Assembly (NCBI GenBank): GCA_944327465.1
Contig: CALVHH010000002.1
Coordinates: forward strand, 62,001-126,000
Length of the DNA stretch: 64,000 bases
Direction of reading: 5' to 3'
DNA from: an uncultured Clostridia bacterium
Lineage (GTDB): Bacteria > Bacillota > Clostridia > Christensenellales > Borkfalkiaceae
Part shown: positions 18,153 to 26,690 of the stretch, in pieces
Numbering within the stretch: position 1 is the stretch's first letter
Layout of the letters: every line of letters starts with the position of its first letter
The notes under the pieces: model-generated
What the model was told of the DNA's origin: nothing
Database searches by the model: none
Seen by the model: the letters and a program-made list of their open reading frames with translations, nothing else
Translations under genes and position numbers: made by a program

Positions 18153-18374
18153 GCGCGAACCGAGCGCCGAATGAAAACGGCTACCAAAATTTTGTTAGTG
18201 CAATACTATTCCTTTATTAGTTTACAACAAAAAAACGCAAATGTAAATACTTCGCGGCAAAATTTTTTGCCCGATGACAAATTTTTTTTAAATTTTAAGC
18301 CTCAAAATGCCGCGGTTACCCGTTTGATATGCCGCAGTCAACGCTTTTTTGCCGACCGCGCAGGGCAGGCACGG

Positions 18375-18407
18375 GCGCCCGCCGCGGACGCTATCCGCGG
18401 CGGGCGC
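18375..18407 (+). terminator. Strong GC stem-loop before serC promoter
   Basis: GCGCCCGCCGCGGA pairs perfectly with TCCGCGGCGGGCGC around a 5-nt loop and is followed by ATAAAATTTTAATATTTTT on the plus strand. No plus-strand gene precedes it, so it may insulate serC from stray transcription. Confidence 0.5.
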
Positions 18408-18437
18408 ATAAAATTTTAATATTTTTATTCAAAACAC

Positions 18438-18466
18438 TTGTATATTTGCGTATAATGATGTATAAT
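18438..18466 (+). promoter_or_regulatory. Sigma-A promoter of serC-serA
   Basis: TTGTAT (18438-18443), 17 bp, TATAAT (18461-18466). The glyA promoter of this window has the same hexamers (TTGTAT-17-TATAAT). The leader is about 92 nt and includes a very stable hairpin. Confidence 0.8.
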
Positions 18467-18519
18467 TATACTAACTTTACCCAAAAGCGGGCAGTTTTAT
18501 AAATTATTATGTATAAAAG

Positions 18520-18551
18520 CCGCCGCGGCGCAGGCGTTTGCGCCGCGGCGG
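18520..18551 (+). promoter_or_regulatory. Stable hairpin in the serC leader
   Basis: CCGCCGCGGCGCA and TGCGCCGCGGCGG are perfect 13-bp arms with a 6-nt loop. They end only 4 bases before the GAAGGAGG ribosome binding site. There is no U-run. The hairpin may modulate access of the ribosome or stabilise the mRNA. Confidence 0.5.
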
Positions 18552-18564
18552 GCGAAGGAGGACT

Positions 18565-19638
18565 ATGAGAGTTTATAATTTTTCGGCGGGACCTTCTACC
18601 CTGCCATTGGAAGTGCTTAAAAAGGCGCAGGCAGAATTTTTGGACTTTGCGGGCACGGGCATGTCGGTGACGGAAATTTCGCACCGCGACAAGGCGTTCG
18701 AGCAGGTGGTGCGCGAGGCGGAGAGCCTTACGCGCGAGCTTTTGAACGTACCCGACGACTACGCCGTCATATTTGTTCAGGGCGGGGCTTCGACGCAGTT
18801 CGCCGCGGTGCCGCTCAACCTTATGCACGGCGGCAAGGCGGACTATATAGTCACGGGCAATTTTGCCAAAAAAGCATGGCAGGAAGGTCAGATATACGGC
18901 GACGCCGTAAAGATAGGCGATTCTTCAGACAAGGTATACACCTACATACCCGACGTGGATAAGCTCGATTACAGCCCCGACGCCGACTATGTGCACATAA
19001 CTTCAAACAACACGATTTTCGGCACGAGGTACGTTAAATTCCCCGAATGCGGCGCACCGCTCGTTGCCGACATGTCGTCGGAGATATTTTCACGCGAGAT
19101 AGACGTTTCGCGCTTCGGCGTAATATATGCGGGCGCACAGAAGAACCTTGCGCCCGCCGGCGTGACGATAGTTATAGCAAAGCGCAGCCTTATACAGGAG
19201 CCGCTTAAAATTTGCCCCACCATGCTCAAATGGAAGGTGCAGGACGAAAACGGTTCGCTGTACAACACTCCCCCCGCCTTCTCGATATACATGGCAGACC
19301 TTGTGCTGCGCGACGTAAAGGCAAGGGGCGGCGTAAAGGCGATGAACGAGCTTGCTGAATACAAATCGGGGATGCTGTACGACTTTATAGACAATTCAAA
19401 GCTGTACAAGAACGACGTACAGCCAAAGTTCCGCTCTATAATGAACGTGCCGTTCGTGACGGGCGACAAGGAGCTGGACGCAAAATTCGTTGCCGAAGCC
19501 AAACAGGCGGGGCTGGTGTCGCTTAAAGGACACAGGCTCGTGGGCGGCATGAGGGCTTCGATATACAACGCCATGCCCGCAGAGGGCGTGCAGGCGCTGA
19601 TAGAGTTCATGAAAAAATTTGAAAGGGAGAACGCGTGA
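18565..19638 (+). CDS. serC: Phosphoserine aminotransferase
   Basis: This PLP-dependent enzyme makes phosphoserine from 3-phosphohydroxypyruvate and glutamate. NFSAGPS at the N-terminus and the PLP lysine in GAQKN (Lys193) are family hallmarks; 357 residues is full length. The start at 18565 has GAAGGAGG upstream, while the ATG at 18538 lies in the leader hairpin. serA starts two bases after the stop, so the two enzymes of serine synthesis are made together. No serB is nearby. Confidence 0.97.
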   Translation: MRVYNFSAGPSTLPLEVLKKAQAEFLDFAGTGMSVTEISHRDKAFEQVVREAESLTRELLNVPDDYAVIFVQGGASTQFAAVPLNLMHGGKADYIVTGNFAKKAWQEGQIYGDAVKIGDSSDKVYTYIPDVDKLDYSPDADYVHITSNNTIFGTRYVKFPECGAPLVADMSSEIFSREIDVSRFGVIYAGAQKNLAPAGVTIVIAKRSLIQEPLKICPTMLKWKVQDENGSLYNTPPAFSIYMADLVLRDVKARGGVKAMNELAEYKSGMLYDFIDNSKLYKNDVQPKFRSIMNVPFVTGDKELDAKFVAEAKQAGLVSLKGHRLVGGMRASIYNAMPAEGVQALIEFMKKFERENA

Positions 19639-19639
19639 T

Positions 19640-20797
19640 ATGGCAGGCATATTGAAATTGAATTCCATAAGCAAACTTGCCGACCCCGTATTTGCGGGCT
19701 ATGAGTACGGCGAGGACGTAAACGACCCCGTCGGAATAATGGTGCGCTCGGCACAGATGGCAGAATATGCGCCCGGCAAAAATCTGCTTGCCGTGGCAAG
19801 GGCGGGCGCGGGCACCAACAACATACCCGTGGCTGAATATGCCAAACAGGGCATAGTTGTATTCAACACGCCGGGCGCCAACGCCAACGCCGTCAAGGAG
19901 CTGGTCATATGCGAGCTGTTTTTGGGCGGCAGAAGGATAACCGACGCCATAGACTGGGTAAAGACGCTCAAGGGCGAGGGCGAAAACGTGGGCAAGCTGG
20001 TCGAAAAGGGCAAGTCCAAATTTGTCGGCTGCGAAATAACGGGCAAGACGCTGGGCGTGATAGGTCTGGGCGCGATAGGCATAATGGTTGCCAACGCCGC
20101 CAAGGCGCTGGGCATGAAGGTGATAGGCTGCGACCCCTTCCTCTCCACCCACAACGCGCTCATGCTCGACCCTTCGGTAGAAGTCGTGGCGGACAACGCC
20201 GAAATATACAGGCGGGCAGACTTTATAACCGTGCACGTGCCGCTGAACGCACAGACGAAGGGCATGTTCAACGCGCAGACCCTATCTGCATGCAGGGACG
20301 GCGTGGTGATAATAAACAACGCCCGCGGCGAGCTTGCCGACAGCGCGGCGATGACTGACGCGCTCGGGAGCGGCAAGGTGGCAAGGTATATAACCGACTT
20401 CCCCTGCGACGAGCTGATAGGCGTTAAAAACGCCATATGTGTGCCCCATCTGGGCGCGAGCACGCCCGAAGCCGAGGACAACTGCGCAGTTATGGCGGCA
20501 AAGCAGCTGGTGGACTACATTGAAAACGGCAATATAACCAACTCCGTAAACTATCCCGCCGTCAGCGCACCCAGGGAGGGAGCTGCGAGAATATGCGTGT
20601 GCCACCTGAACAGGGCGAACATGATAGCCGGGCTTTCCGCCGCGATTTCGGCGCGGGGCATAAACATAGCCAACATGACCGACAAGGCAAAGGGCGACTA
20701 CGCCTACGGCATAATAGACATAGACGGCGGCGCCGACGGCGACCTCATCAAAGCCATAGAGGCGATAGACGGCGTGATAAGAGTCAGAGCGGTGTGA
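19640..20797 (+). CDS. serA: D-3-phosphoglycerate dehydrogenase
   Basis: SerA oxidises 3-phosphoglycerate with NAD, the first step of serine synthesis. Visible are the Rossmann motif LGVIGLGAIG, the catalytic Arg in NNARGELAD and His in VPHLGAST. A C-terminal ACT-like region (about 310-385, NRANMIAGLSAAISARGINI) probably gives serine feedback. The 385-residue length fits the short SerA type with one ACT domain and no intervening domain. GGGAG sits about 11 bases before the ATG, within serC. Confidence 0.96.
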   Translation: MAGILKLNSISKLADPVFAGYEYGEDVNDPVGIMVRSAQMAEYAPGKNLLAVARAGAGTNNIPVAEYAKQGIVVFNTPGANANAVKELVICELFLGGRRITDAIDWVKTLKGEGENVGKLVEKGKSKFVGCEITGKTLGVIGLGAIGIMVANAAKALGMKVIGCDPFLSTHNALMLDPSVEVVADNAEIYRRADFITVHVPLNAQTKGMFNAQTLSACRDGVVIINNARGELADSAAMTDALGSGKVARYITDFPCDELIGVKNAICVPHLGASTPEAEDNCAVMAAKQLVDYIENGNITNSVNYPAVSAPREGAARICVCHLNRANMIAGLSAAISARGINIANMTDKAKGDYAYGIIDIDGGADGDLIKAIEAIDGVIRVRAV

Positions 20798-20803
20798 CAT
20801 TGC

Positions 20804-20837
20804 GCCGCAAAGAGCCCGATATCGGGCTCTTTGCGGC
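20804..20837 (+). terminator. 34-bp perfect palindrome after serA
   Basis: GCCGCAAAGAGCCCGAT is followed immediately by its exact reverse complement, six bases after the serA stop. No U-run follows, so it is a 3'-end stabiliser or the first part of a terminator pair with the hairpin at 20865. Confidence 0.55.
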
Positions 20838-20864
20838 GGCAGTCAATTGCCCGCATAAAATTTT

Positions 20865-20913
20865 CCTCCGTGTACATAATTATGGTGATACATAATTTCC
20901 ACGGAGGTTTTTT
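20865..20913 (+). promoter_or_regulatory. Hairpin that is both terminator-like and sequesters a ribosome binding site
   Basis: CCTCCGTG (20865-20872) pairs with CACGGAGG (20900-20907), and inside it AATTATG (20878-20884) pairs with CATAATT (20891-20897). The 3' arm contains the GGAGG of the next gene and is followed by TTTTTT. The element can therefore terminate serCA transcripts and can also hide the start signal of the 51-codon gene. Confidence 0.65.
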
Positions 20914-20915
20914 AT

Positions 20916-21071
20916 ATGGCAAAAAAGAGAAAAGTGAGAAAGCTGACCGATGAGCAGTACAACGCGTACATCACTTCGCTGAAATACGACGCGGCGTCGT
21001 ACAACGCCGACGGCAGCAGGGTAGTGCCCGACGAACTGAAAGAGGAAGGGCACGGGCAGCCGGGCGAATGA
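20916..21071 (+). CDS. Small basic protein of unknown function (51 aa)
   Basis: It starts MAKKRKVRKLTDEQYNAYI and ends in an acidic, Gly-rich tail. The start has GGAGG nine bases upstream. The sequence pattern, a Lys/Arg-rich head followed by LTDEQYNAYI, resembles small conserved clostridial proteins that I cannot name. No membrane segment is present. It is convergent with spoIVA, 35 bp away. Its ribosome binding site lies within a hairpin, so expression may depend on read-through from serCA or on conditions that open the stem. Confidence 0.65.
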   Translation: MAKKRKVRKLTDEQYNAYITSLKYDAASYNADGSRVVPDELKEEGHGQPGE

Positions 21072-21106
21072 AGGGCGGTGCGCCGCGGGCAGGAAAGTTT
21101 AAGGCG

Positions 21107-22156
21107 TTACAGCAGTATGCAGATGACGCCGCCCTTGCCCTCGTTGACCATGCGCGTAAGCGCACGGCGCAGTTTGGAGCGCGTGTCGTCGCGCAGCGAC
21201 ACAGCCCTGCCCGACAGACCGTCGCGCACCATTGAGCGCAGCGATTTGCCGAAGAGGTCGGTATCCCACATGCCGTCCTCGTCGCGCTCGAAGCCGCTTA
21301 TCATGTCGTCGACCATGCTCTGCGTCTGCGAGGCGGCGCCCATGACGGGGTTGACTTCGCTGCACACTTCGACCTTGACAATATGATAGCTGGGGGCAGT
21401 TGCCCTGAGCTTTACGCCGAGATTGCCGCCCTGCCTCACCACCGAAGGTTTTTCAAGACTGAGCTCTTCAAAGGAGGGCGGCACTATGCCGTAGCCGTTG
21501 ATGCGGGCGCACTCCAAAGCGTCCTTTACGCGGTCGTAATTTTTGCGAGCCTGCGCGGCGCTGACTGCAAACGCCATGAGCGAGCTTTCATCGGTTATTT
21601 CCTCGCCCGCGGTTTCGGACAGCATGCCGAAGAAGGCGCCGTCCTTTATCTTTGCCGTGACAGACGCCCTGCCTTCGGCGGGAAAGAGTTCGATATCGAC
21701 GTCGCCGCACCAGTTTGCGCTGTCGGCGAGCATGCCTTCGAGCGCGTTTGAGCACTGCGCAAGGCTTTCGGCGCCCTCGGCGCACGAGCGCACCCTTGAG
21801 ATGAGCTCGGCAACCGCCGAATTGTCGGCGGGGAGCGAGCGCACCCATGCGGGGACGCACACGTCTATGCGAAGCGCGGGAAAGGCGAACAGCAGCCTGC
21901 GCACGAGCGCGGCGGGCTCTTCGTCCTCTTCGGCAGCCACGCAGGGCAGACCGCCGCCGTAGCCGTCGCCGTAATCGATGACGCCGTCGGCGCCATCGCA
22001 GCCGTGCAAGAACACCACATAGTTATTTTCAGTCACCCACTGCGGCAGGGCGGCGTTGAGCAGCTCCACCCTTTGCGCGTCCGACCCCGCGACGCCTATA
22101 TGAGCACTGCCGCCGCAGCGGGCAGAGATATCCGAATACACACTGTCGTTTAACAT
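21107..22156 (-). CDS. spoIVA: Shortened SpoIVA homologue lacking the Walker A ATPase core
   Basis: The last roughly 260 residues align closely with Bacillus SpoIVA: LLFAFPALRIDVCVPAWV, the middle domain, YDRVKDALECARINGYGI, SLEKPSVVRQGGNLGVKL and the terminal VNEGKGGVICILL. SpoIVA self-assembles into the basement layer of the spore coat and hydrolyses ATP through an N-terminal domain. Here the protein is 349 residues against about 492. The N-terminus keeps VYSDISARCGG...HIGVAGS, but the P-loop position reads GSDAQRVEL instead of GAVRTGKST, and about 140 residues of the ATPase domain are missing. The frame is clean, with GGAGGAG before the ATG at 22156, so it is not a recent pseudogene. A paralogue elsewhere in the genome is possible. 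Confidence 0.85.
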   Translation of the reverse strand: MLNDSVYSDISARCGGSAHIGVAGSDAQRVELLNAALPQWVTENNYVVFLHGCDGADGVIDYGDGYGGGLPCVAAEEDEEPAALVRRLLFAFPALRIDVCVPAWVRSLPADNSAVAELISRVRSCAEGAESLAQCSNALEGMLADSANWCGDVDIELFPAEGRASVTAKIKDGAFFGMLSETAGEEITDESSLMAFAVSAAQARKNYDRVKDALECARINGYGIVPPSFEELSLEKPSVVRQGGNLGVKLRATAPSYHIVKVEVCSEVNPVMGAASQTQSMVDDMISGFERDEDGMWDTDLFGKSLRSMVRDGLSGRAVSLRDDTRSKLRRALTRMVNEGKGGVICILL

Positions 22157-22227
22157 ACTTCTCCTCCATGAATGCTGTGTATAATAACATATTTTGGCGG
22201 CGGGGAAATTATGACAGCGCACGGTAA

Positions 22228-22265
22228 GGCTCCGCCCCGCGCCTATCAAGGCGCGGGGCGGAGCC
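22228..22265 (-). terminator. Strong stem-loop between the ATP-grasp gene and spoIVA
   Basis: GGCTCCGCCCCGCGCC and GGCGCGGGGCGGAGCC form 16-bp perfect arms with a 6-nt loop, starting 16 bp after the ATP-grasp stop. There is no U-run. It probably separates spoIVA expression from the upstream cluster. Confidence 0.55.
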
Positions 22266-22281
22266 GTATTCATAAATGCGT

Positions 22282-23472
22282 TTATTGCCTGCACTCGGTG
22301 GTGAAGCGATAGAACTCGTCCACCTCCTCTTTGGTCTTTACGTTGACGACGAACATTCTGTCGCCCATCGCGCCCGAGAGCGCCTTTGCAACGCGCCGGG
22401 CTATCTTTATGCTGCCGGCGTAGCGGGAATATATCTCGTCGTCGGAATGTACGTAGGGCTTGCCGTCGCGCCTGCCGACGAACGCGCAGTAGAACCTTTC
22501 GCCCGTGCCCTTGGATGAGCAGTCGAAAGCTACCATGTCCGCCCATATCTTGTATACGTCGGTGGAGTTGGCGTAGTTCATCATCTCGGGAGAGATGCCG
22601 CCCGAAGGGCGCATGTTGACTTCCAGCGCGACTATTTCGCCCTTTTTGCCTATGTGCTGGTCGCGGTTGAGGCGGAAGAATTCGAAGTGGACGAAGCGAG
22701 AGCGCACTCCGAACGCCCTGAGCGTGCGCCTGCCCGCTTCGCGGACGTCTTCAAACGGTTGGTCGACTATGTAGAACATGGAGCTGTCGCCCGTGTTGAC
22801 GACGTCCATAAGCGAACCGAGCGTGACGTTGCCCGTTTCGAAAATGGGCTCGCCCTTGCTGTTGACTATTGCGTCGTAGGAATTGACGGTGGCGTCGATA
22901 TACTCCTCCATTATATACCTTACGGGCAGTTTGGTGGCAAAAAATTGAATGAGGTCGTCGTCGGAGCACAGCCTGTGCGTATCGTTTGCGCCCACGCCGT
23001 TATCGGGCTTGACTATGACGGGATAGCCGACCTCGTCTATGAACTTTTTGCACGCCCTGGGCGAATCGGCAAGGCAGTAGCGCGCCGCCTTTATGCCCGC
23101 TTCGGCATAGAATGGCTTCATCTGAGACTTTAATTTGACCTTTTTCATGTCGCCGTCCTTGAAGCCCGTCGCTATGTTGAATTCCGTCCTGAGGTGAGCG
23201 TCGCGCTCGAGCCAGTATTCGTTGTTGCTCTCGAGCCAGTCTATCTTGCCGTAGCGGAAGGAGAAAAAGGCGACGGCGCGGAAGACTTCGTCGTAGTTTG
23301 AAAGGTCGGACACCTTATAGTATTCGGTGAGCGAAGCTTTGAGTTCGGGCAGGAGATTGAAGTATTCGCAGTCGCCTATGCCCAGCACGTTGAAGCCGTT
23401 GTCCCTTAAATGGCGGCAGAAGTGCCAGTAGTTTTCGGGAAAATTAGGTGAGATAAAGATAAAGTTTTTCAT
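22282..23472 (-). CDS. ATP-grasp carboxylate-amine ligase of unknown substrate
   Basis: A 396-residue ATP-grasp protein. It has a Rossmann-like pre-grasp domain (MKNFIFISPNFPENYW), the ATP loop VIVKPDNGVGANDT, EEYIDATVNSYDA and the metal-binding FVHFEFF and IVALEVNMRPSGG. It belongs to the broad PurK/carnosine-synthase-like group, which ligates amino acids or other carboxylates. The substrate is unknown. The start at 23472 follows GGGGGC closely. It ends a run of metabolic genes, 50 bp after the lipase gene. Confidence 0.8.
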   Translation of the reverse strand: MKNFIFISPNFPENYWHFCRHLRDNGFNVLGIGDCEYFNLLPELKASLTEYYKVSDLSNYDEVFRAVAFFSFRYGKIDWLESNNEYWLERDAHLRTEFNIATGFKDGDMKKVKLKSQMKPFYAEAGIKAARYCLADSPRACKKFIDEVGYPVIVKPDNGVGANDTHRLCSDDDLIQFFATKLPVRYIMEEYIDATVNSYDAIVNSKGEPIFETGNVTLGSLMDVVNTGDSSMFYIVDQPFEDVREAGRRTLRAFGVRSRFVHFEFFRLNRDQHIGKKGEIVALEVNMRPSGGISPEMMNYANSTDVYKIWADMVAFDCSSKGTGERFYCAFVGRRDGKPYVHSDDEIYSRYAGSIKIARRVAKALSGAMGDRMFVVNVKTKEEVDEFYRFTTECRQ

Positions 23473-23522
23473 AAGCCCCCCATGTGAATTGTTTGGTATT
23501 TGGTCAATGCAATATAATTTTT

Positions 23523-24458
23523 TCAGTTTTCGCCGCTTTTGCACAGGCGAAGCATAAAGGAAGAAATGTCCTCCATGACCTGCGGAGCGCAGAAGTCGTT
23601 TAAAATTTCGTGTCGGGCGCCGCTGTAAATTTCGGTTTGAACGTCCCTGACGCCCGCGGCGCACAACTTATCGTAGAGCTTTATTACCCCCTTGGAGCTG
23701 GCGCCGACGGGGTCGTCGCCGCCTGCAACGAGCAGCAGGGGCAGATTTTTGGGCGTAGATTTTATCGTGCGCGAAGAGCACGCCTGCCCGACTATGGAAA
23801 AGAGCGTGCAGAACCCGCCGCAGGTGAATGTGACGCCGCAGAGCTCATCGGCGATATACGCGTCGACGTTGCCCCTGTCGGCGCTCAGCCAATCGTAGGG
23901 CGTGCGCCCTTCGAAGGGCTTGTTGTAGCCGCCGAAGGCGAGCTTATCGATAAATGCCGAGCGGTGTTTTTCGCCCCTGAACAGCGCGATGACGGATGAG
24001 ACAAGCTTGCCGAAGCCCGTGAGAAGCGCGGGTTGGAAGCCCGTGCCCATTATTATGGCACCCGCGCACTCGCCGCCGTACAGCGAGATATATTTGCGGC
24101 AGAAGAAGGAGCCCATGGAGTGACCCATTATAAAGAAGGGCAGCCCCTGCGCCTGCGCACGCACTATGCCTGTGAGGCGGCGGATGTCGGCAAGCACCGT
24201 CTGCGACCCGTCAAGTCCGTCGAAATAGCCAAGGCAGTCGGCTGAGAGCACCGACCTGCCGTGACCGAGGTGGTCTTCGGCGCACACCAGAAAGCCGCGT
24301 GCGGCGAGGTATTCGGCAAAGGGCGCATACCTGAGGGCGTATTCCGCCATGCCGTGGATGATCTGGACGACGGCGCGCACCTGACCGTGCGGCCGCCATA
24401 TATAGGCGTGTATTGCAGTCTTTTTATCGGCAGAGGGATAAGTCAGTTCTTCGTACAT
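23523..24458 (-). CDS. Alpha/beta hydrolase, lysophospholipase/monoacylglycerol lipase type
   Basis: The 311-residue protein has an oxyanion HGMAEY motif, the nucleophile elbow GHSMG, a late Asp (GGDDPVG) and His (GARHEILND): the full triad of the serine aminopeptidase S33 / PldB group. There is no signal peptide, so it is cytoplasmic and probably acts on monoacylglycerols or lysolipids. GAGGAACAGT precedes the ATG at 24458. The panE-like stop TGA lies inside this ribosome binding site, which indicates coupling. Confidence 0.9.
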   Translation of the reverse strand: MYEELTYPSADKKTAIHAYIWRPHGQVRAVVQIIHGMAEYALRYAPFAEYLAARGFLVCAEDHLGHGRSVLSADCLGYFDGLDGSQTVLADIRRLTGIVRAQAQGLPFFIMGHSMGSFFCRKYISLYGGECAGAIIMGTGFQPALLTGFGKLVSSVIALFRGEKHRSAFIDKLAFGGYNKPFEGRTPYDWLSADRGNVDAYIADELCGVTFTCGGFCTLFSIVGQACSSRTIKSTPKNLPLLLVAGGDDPVGASSKGVIKLYDKLCAAGVRDVQTEIYSGARHEILNDFCAPQVMEDISSFMLRLCKSGEN

Positions 24459-24466
24459 ACTGTTCC

Positions 24467-25498
24467 TCACAATTCATTTTTCAACAGCCGCCCGAGCTCG
24501 GCGATATTTTCGGGCGAGGGCGCAAGTTCGCCGCATTCAATGCGGGCGGCAACGGCGAGAACGGCTTGGGTGACGGGCACTTTTACGCCCGCCGCACGGG
24601 CATGAGCCGCCACCGCACCCGCAATGGCGTCCATTTCGCTCTTTTTGCCCGCGGCAAGGTCAAAGTACATGCCCGAAACGAGGTTTTTGTGCTTTTTCAT
24701 GGCGACGGGTATGAGCGCATACGACAGCGCACGCTTTACCGCGCCCGAATAGTTGAGCCACTTTACGAGGTCGTGGCCCTGTATCTTTGCGGGCGTCACC
24801 CCGCACGCGAGGGCGGTATCTATGCCCTCCTTTAAAAGGCGCTGCGCCGCGGGGCGAGTGTCCCTGCCGGCGGCTATCCTGCCGAACGTAAACGAAGTTA
24901 TTGCCGAAAGGGATGAAAACGCGCTGTTGACTATGAGCTTTGACCAGCGTGCGCCGATGAAATTTTTTTCTGTATACACCCTGCCGGCGCACTTTAAAAG
25001 GCGGGCGGCAAGGGGGATTTTTTCGCTTTCGCCGTAGGGCGAGCCGAGCGCGAAGCTCATGGCGTCAGGCGAGGACGTGAGCAGCACATATCCGGGCTGA
25101 ACGAACGTTGCCCCCCACGACACGGCGCAGCCGAGGGTGTTCTCCCTGCCGACGACCGCCGCGACGGAATCTTCGGGCAGACCGTTCTGCAGCGTGCAGA
25201 CGGCGCCGCCGGGGGAAAGAAAATTGCTTATATACCGCACGGTCTGCGCGTTGTCGCGCTGTTTGGTCATAAGAAATACGATGTCGTACCTGCCGCTCAT
25301 TGCCGAAGGCGGCAGCGCCTTGACGCGGCAGGCGAACAGCTCGCCGCCGTCGGCGGTGCCTATCCTTGCGCCCGCGGCGTTGAGCGCCGCGACGTGGCTT
25401 TGGTTGCGGGTGACGAGCTCGATGTCTTCGCCCGCACGCGCCATGAACGCGCCGAGCACGGTGCCCATTGCGCCCGCGCCGTATATGCACGCCCTCAT
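24467..25498 (-). CDS. Ketopantoate reductase family oxidoreductase
   Basis: A 343-residue NADPH-dependent 6-phosphogluconate-dehydrogenase-fold enzyme with GAGAMGTVLGAFMARAG at the N-terminus, the family's N-terminal lysine (LMTKQ) and the ApbA/PanE C-terminal helical domain. True PanE makes pantoate for coenzyme A. No other pan genes are here, and the cluster context of glycosidase, esterase and lipase leaves a different 2-oxoacid or 2-hydroxyacid substrate possible. GAGGAG precedes the ATG. Confidence 0.85.
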   Translation of the reverse strand: MRACIYGAGAMGTVLGAFMARAGEDIELVTRNQSHVAALNAAGARIGTADGGELFACRVKALPPSAMSGRYDIVFLMTKQRDNAQTVRYISNFLSPGGAVCTLQNGLPEDSVAAVVGRENTLGCAVSWGATFVQPGYVLLTSSPDAMSFALGSPYGESEKIPLAARLLKCAGRVYTEKNFIGARWSKLIVNSAFSSLSAITSFTFGRIAAGRDTRPAAQRLLKEGIDTALACGVTPAKIQGHDLVKWLNYSGAVKRALSYALIPVAMKKHKNLVSGMYFDLAAGKKSEMDAIAGAVAAHARAAGVKVPVTQAVLAVAARIECGELAPSPENIAELGRLLKNEL

Positions 25499-25499
25499 A

Positions 25500-26654
25500 T
25501 CAGTACTCCTCATCGCGGATATAGCCGAACGCGAGCTCCGCCATCGCCCTGTATGCGCTTTCGGAGGGGTGCAGATGGTCGCCGCTGTCGTAGCCCGCGG
25601 CGAACGCCGCAGGCTCTTCGGGCGAGCGCAGCGCCCTGTCGAAATCGATGCACCCCGTTATATCGCGCCGCGAGCGCGCCCAGTCATTGAACGCGTTGCG
25701 CAGCTCCTCGCGAAAGGGGGCATACGTGCGCCAGCCCTTTATGGGCAGCAGCGTGCCTATGTACACCTTGAGCCCGCGGTCGGCGGCAATTTTGAAGTAC
25801 TCCTCCACCCCCTCCTCGAGCTGACCTGCCGAGGGCAGATCGCTCATGGGGCGGAAGGGGTTCACGTCGGTGCCGACGGGGTGGATTATGTCGTTTATCC
25901 CCTGCTGTATTATTACGGTATCGGCGCCGCTGACGGTGGATATTTCGCGTTCGAAGCGGTGCCTGCCCGAAAGCCCGTAGCTTTCGTACGTTATGCAGCT
26001 GTATTCGCGCAGCACGCGCGTGCCGCTTGCGGCGCGGCGCACTATGGCGATGCGGTTGTAGGGGTCGTTCATACACTCCATGGCAAGGTAGTCCGCCCAG
26101 CTCTGCGCGGTTATGCTGTCGCCGTAGAGTATGACTGCGCGGTTTTCGTCCTCGGTGTACAAATCGAGCCCGCAGAAGAAATAGAACGTAGAAGTGGTGC
26201 GCGTGCGCTCCAGCGGCAGCACCTGCGAAAAGGTGCAGTCGCCCACCGAAAAGAAGCCCTTTGAAAGCGGACCGATAGCCACGACGCCCGTGCGCATGAG
26301 CGTGAACGAGCCGAGATATATGCTGACCGCGAGCACGCCCTTGGGCTTGATGCGGAAGTTTATTTCATCCGAAAATATCTCCTCGCCGGCGGGGATCGTG
26401 ACGCTCTCTTCTCCGCCGAACGTGACGAGACGGGCGTTGTGAAGGCTTATTTCCCTGTCGCCCATGGCGCGGGCGAGCGTTACGCGGGTGAGCGTCACCG
26501 GTTCGGTGCCGCAGAAATTTGAAAAATGCAGGCGCACCTTCTGTCCGCCGAACGCGCAGGTGACGGGATATCTCAATGTTATATCCTTTGCGTAAGTTTC
26601 AGCCCTGTGTTCGGTTATGGAGGGCGCATTGCCCCAGACGGTCACCCATTTCAT
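25500..26654 (-). CDS. SGNH/GDSL-type esterase with N-terminal beta domain
   Basis: 384 residues. The first about 180 form a probable beta-sandwich. After it come LYGDSITAQSWADY (nucleophile Ser block I), GINDIIHP (block III Asn) and GDHLHPSESAY (Asp/His block V): a complete SGNH catalytic set. Related two-domain esterases act on acetylated or feruloylated plant sugars. No signal peptide is seen, so the substrate is probably imported. The stop is one base before the ketopantoate-reductase-like start. GGAGTTTGAAAT precedes the ATG. Confidence 0.87.
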   Translation of the reverse strand: MKWVTVWGNAPSITEHRAETYAKDITLRYPVTCAFGGQKVRLHFSNFCGTEPVTLTRVTLARAMGDREISLHNARLVTFGGEESVTIPAGEEIFSDEINFRIKPKGVLAVSIYLGSFTLMRTGVVAIGPLSKGFFSVGDCTFSQVLPLERTRTTSTFYFFCGLDLYTEDENRAVILYGDSITAQSWADYLAMECMNDPYNRIAIVRRAASGTRVLREYSCITYESYGLSGRHRFEREISTVSGADTVIIQQGINDIIHPVGTDVNPFRPMSDLPSAGQLEEGVEEYFKIAADRGLKVYIGTLLPIKGWRTYAPFREELRNAFNDWARSRRDITGCIDFDRALRSPEEPAAFAAGYDSGDHLHPSESAYRAMAELAFGYIRDEEY

Positions 26655-26690
26655 ATTTCAAACTCCGTTTTGCGCCGAGTGCGGCGCGTT

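Larger units (their letters stand above)
17855..18564. other. 710-bp divergent spacer
   Basis: This spacer separates the minus-strand coiled-coil gene from serC. It contains a copy of the 150-bp repeat family (17877-18034), a REP-like unit (18084-18152), an AT-rich stretch (18180-18300), a strong stem-loop (18375-18407), the serC promoter (18438-18466) and a second stem-loop just before the serC ribosome binding site. I find no gene in it. Confidence 0.6.
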
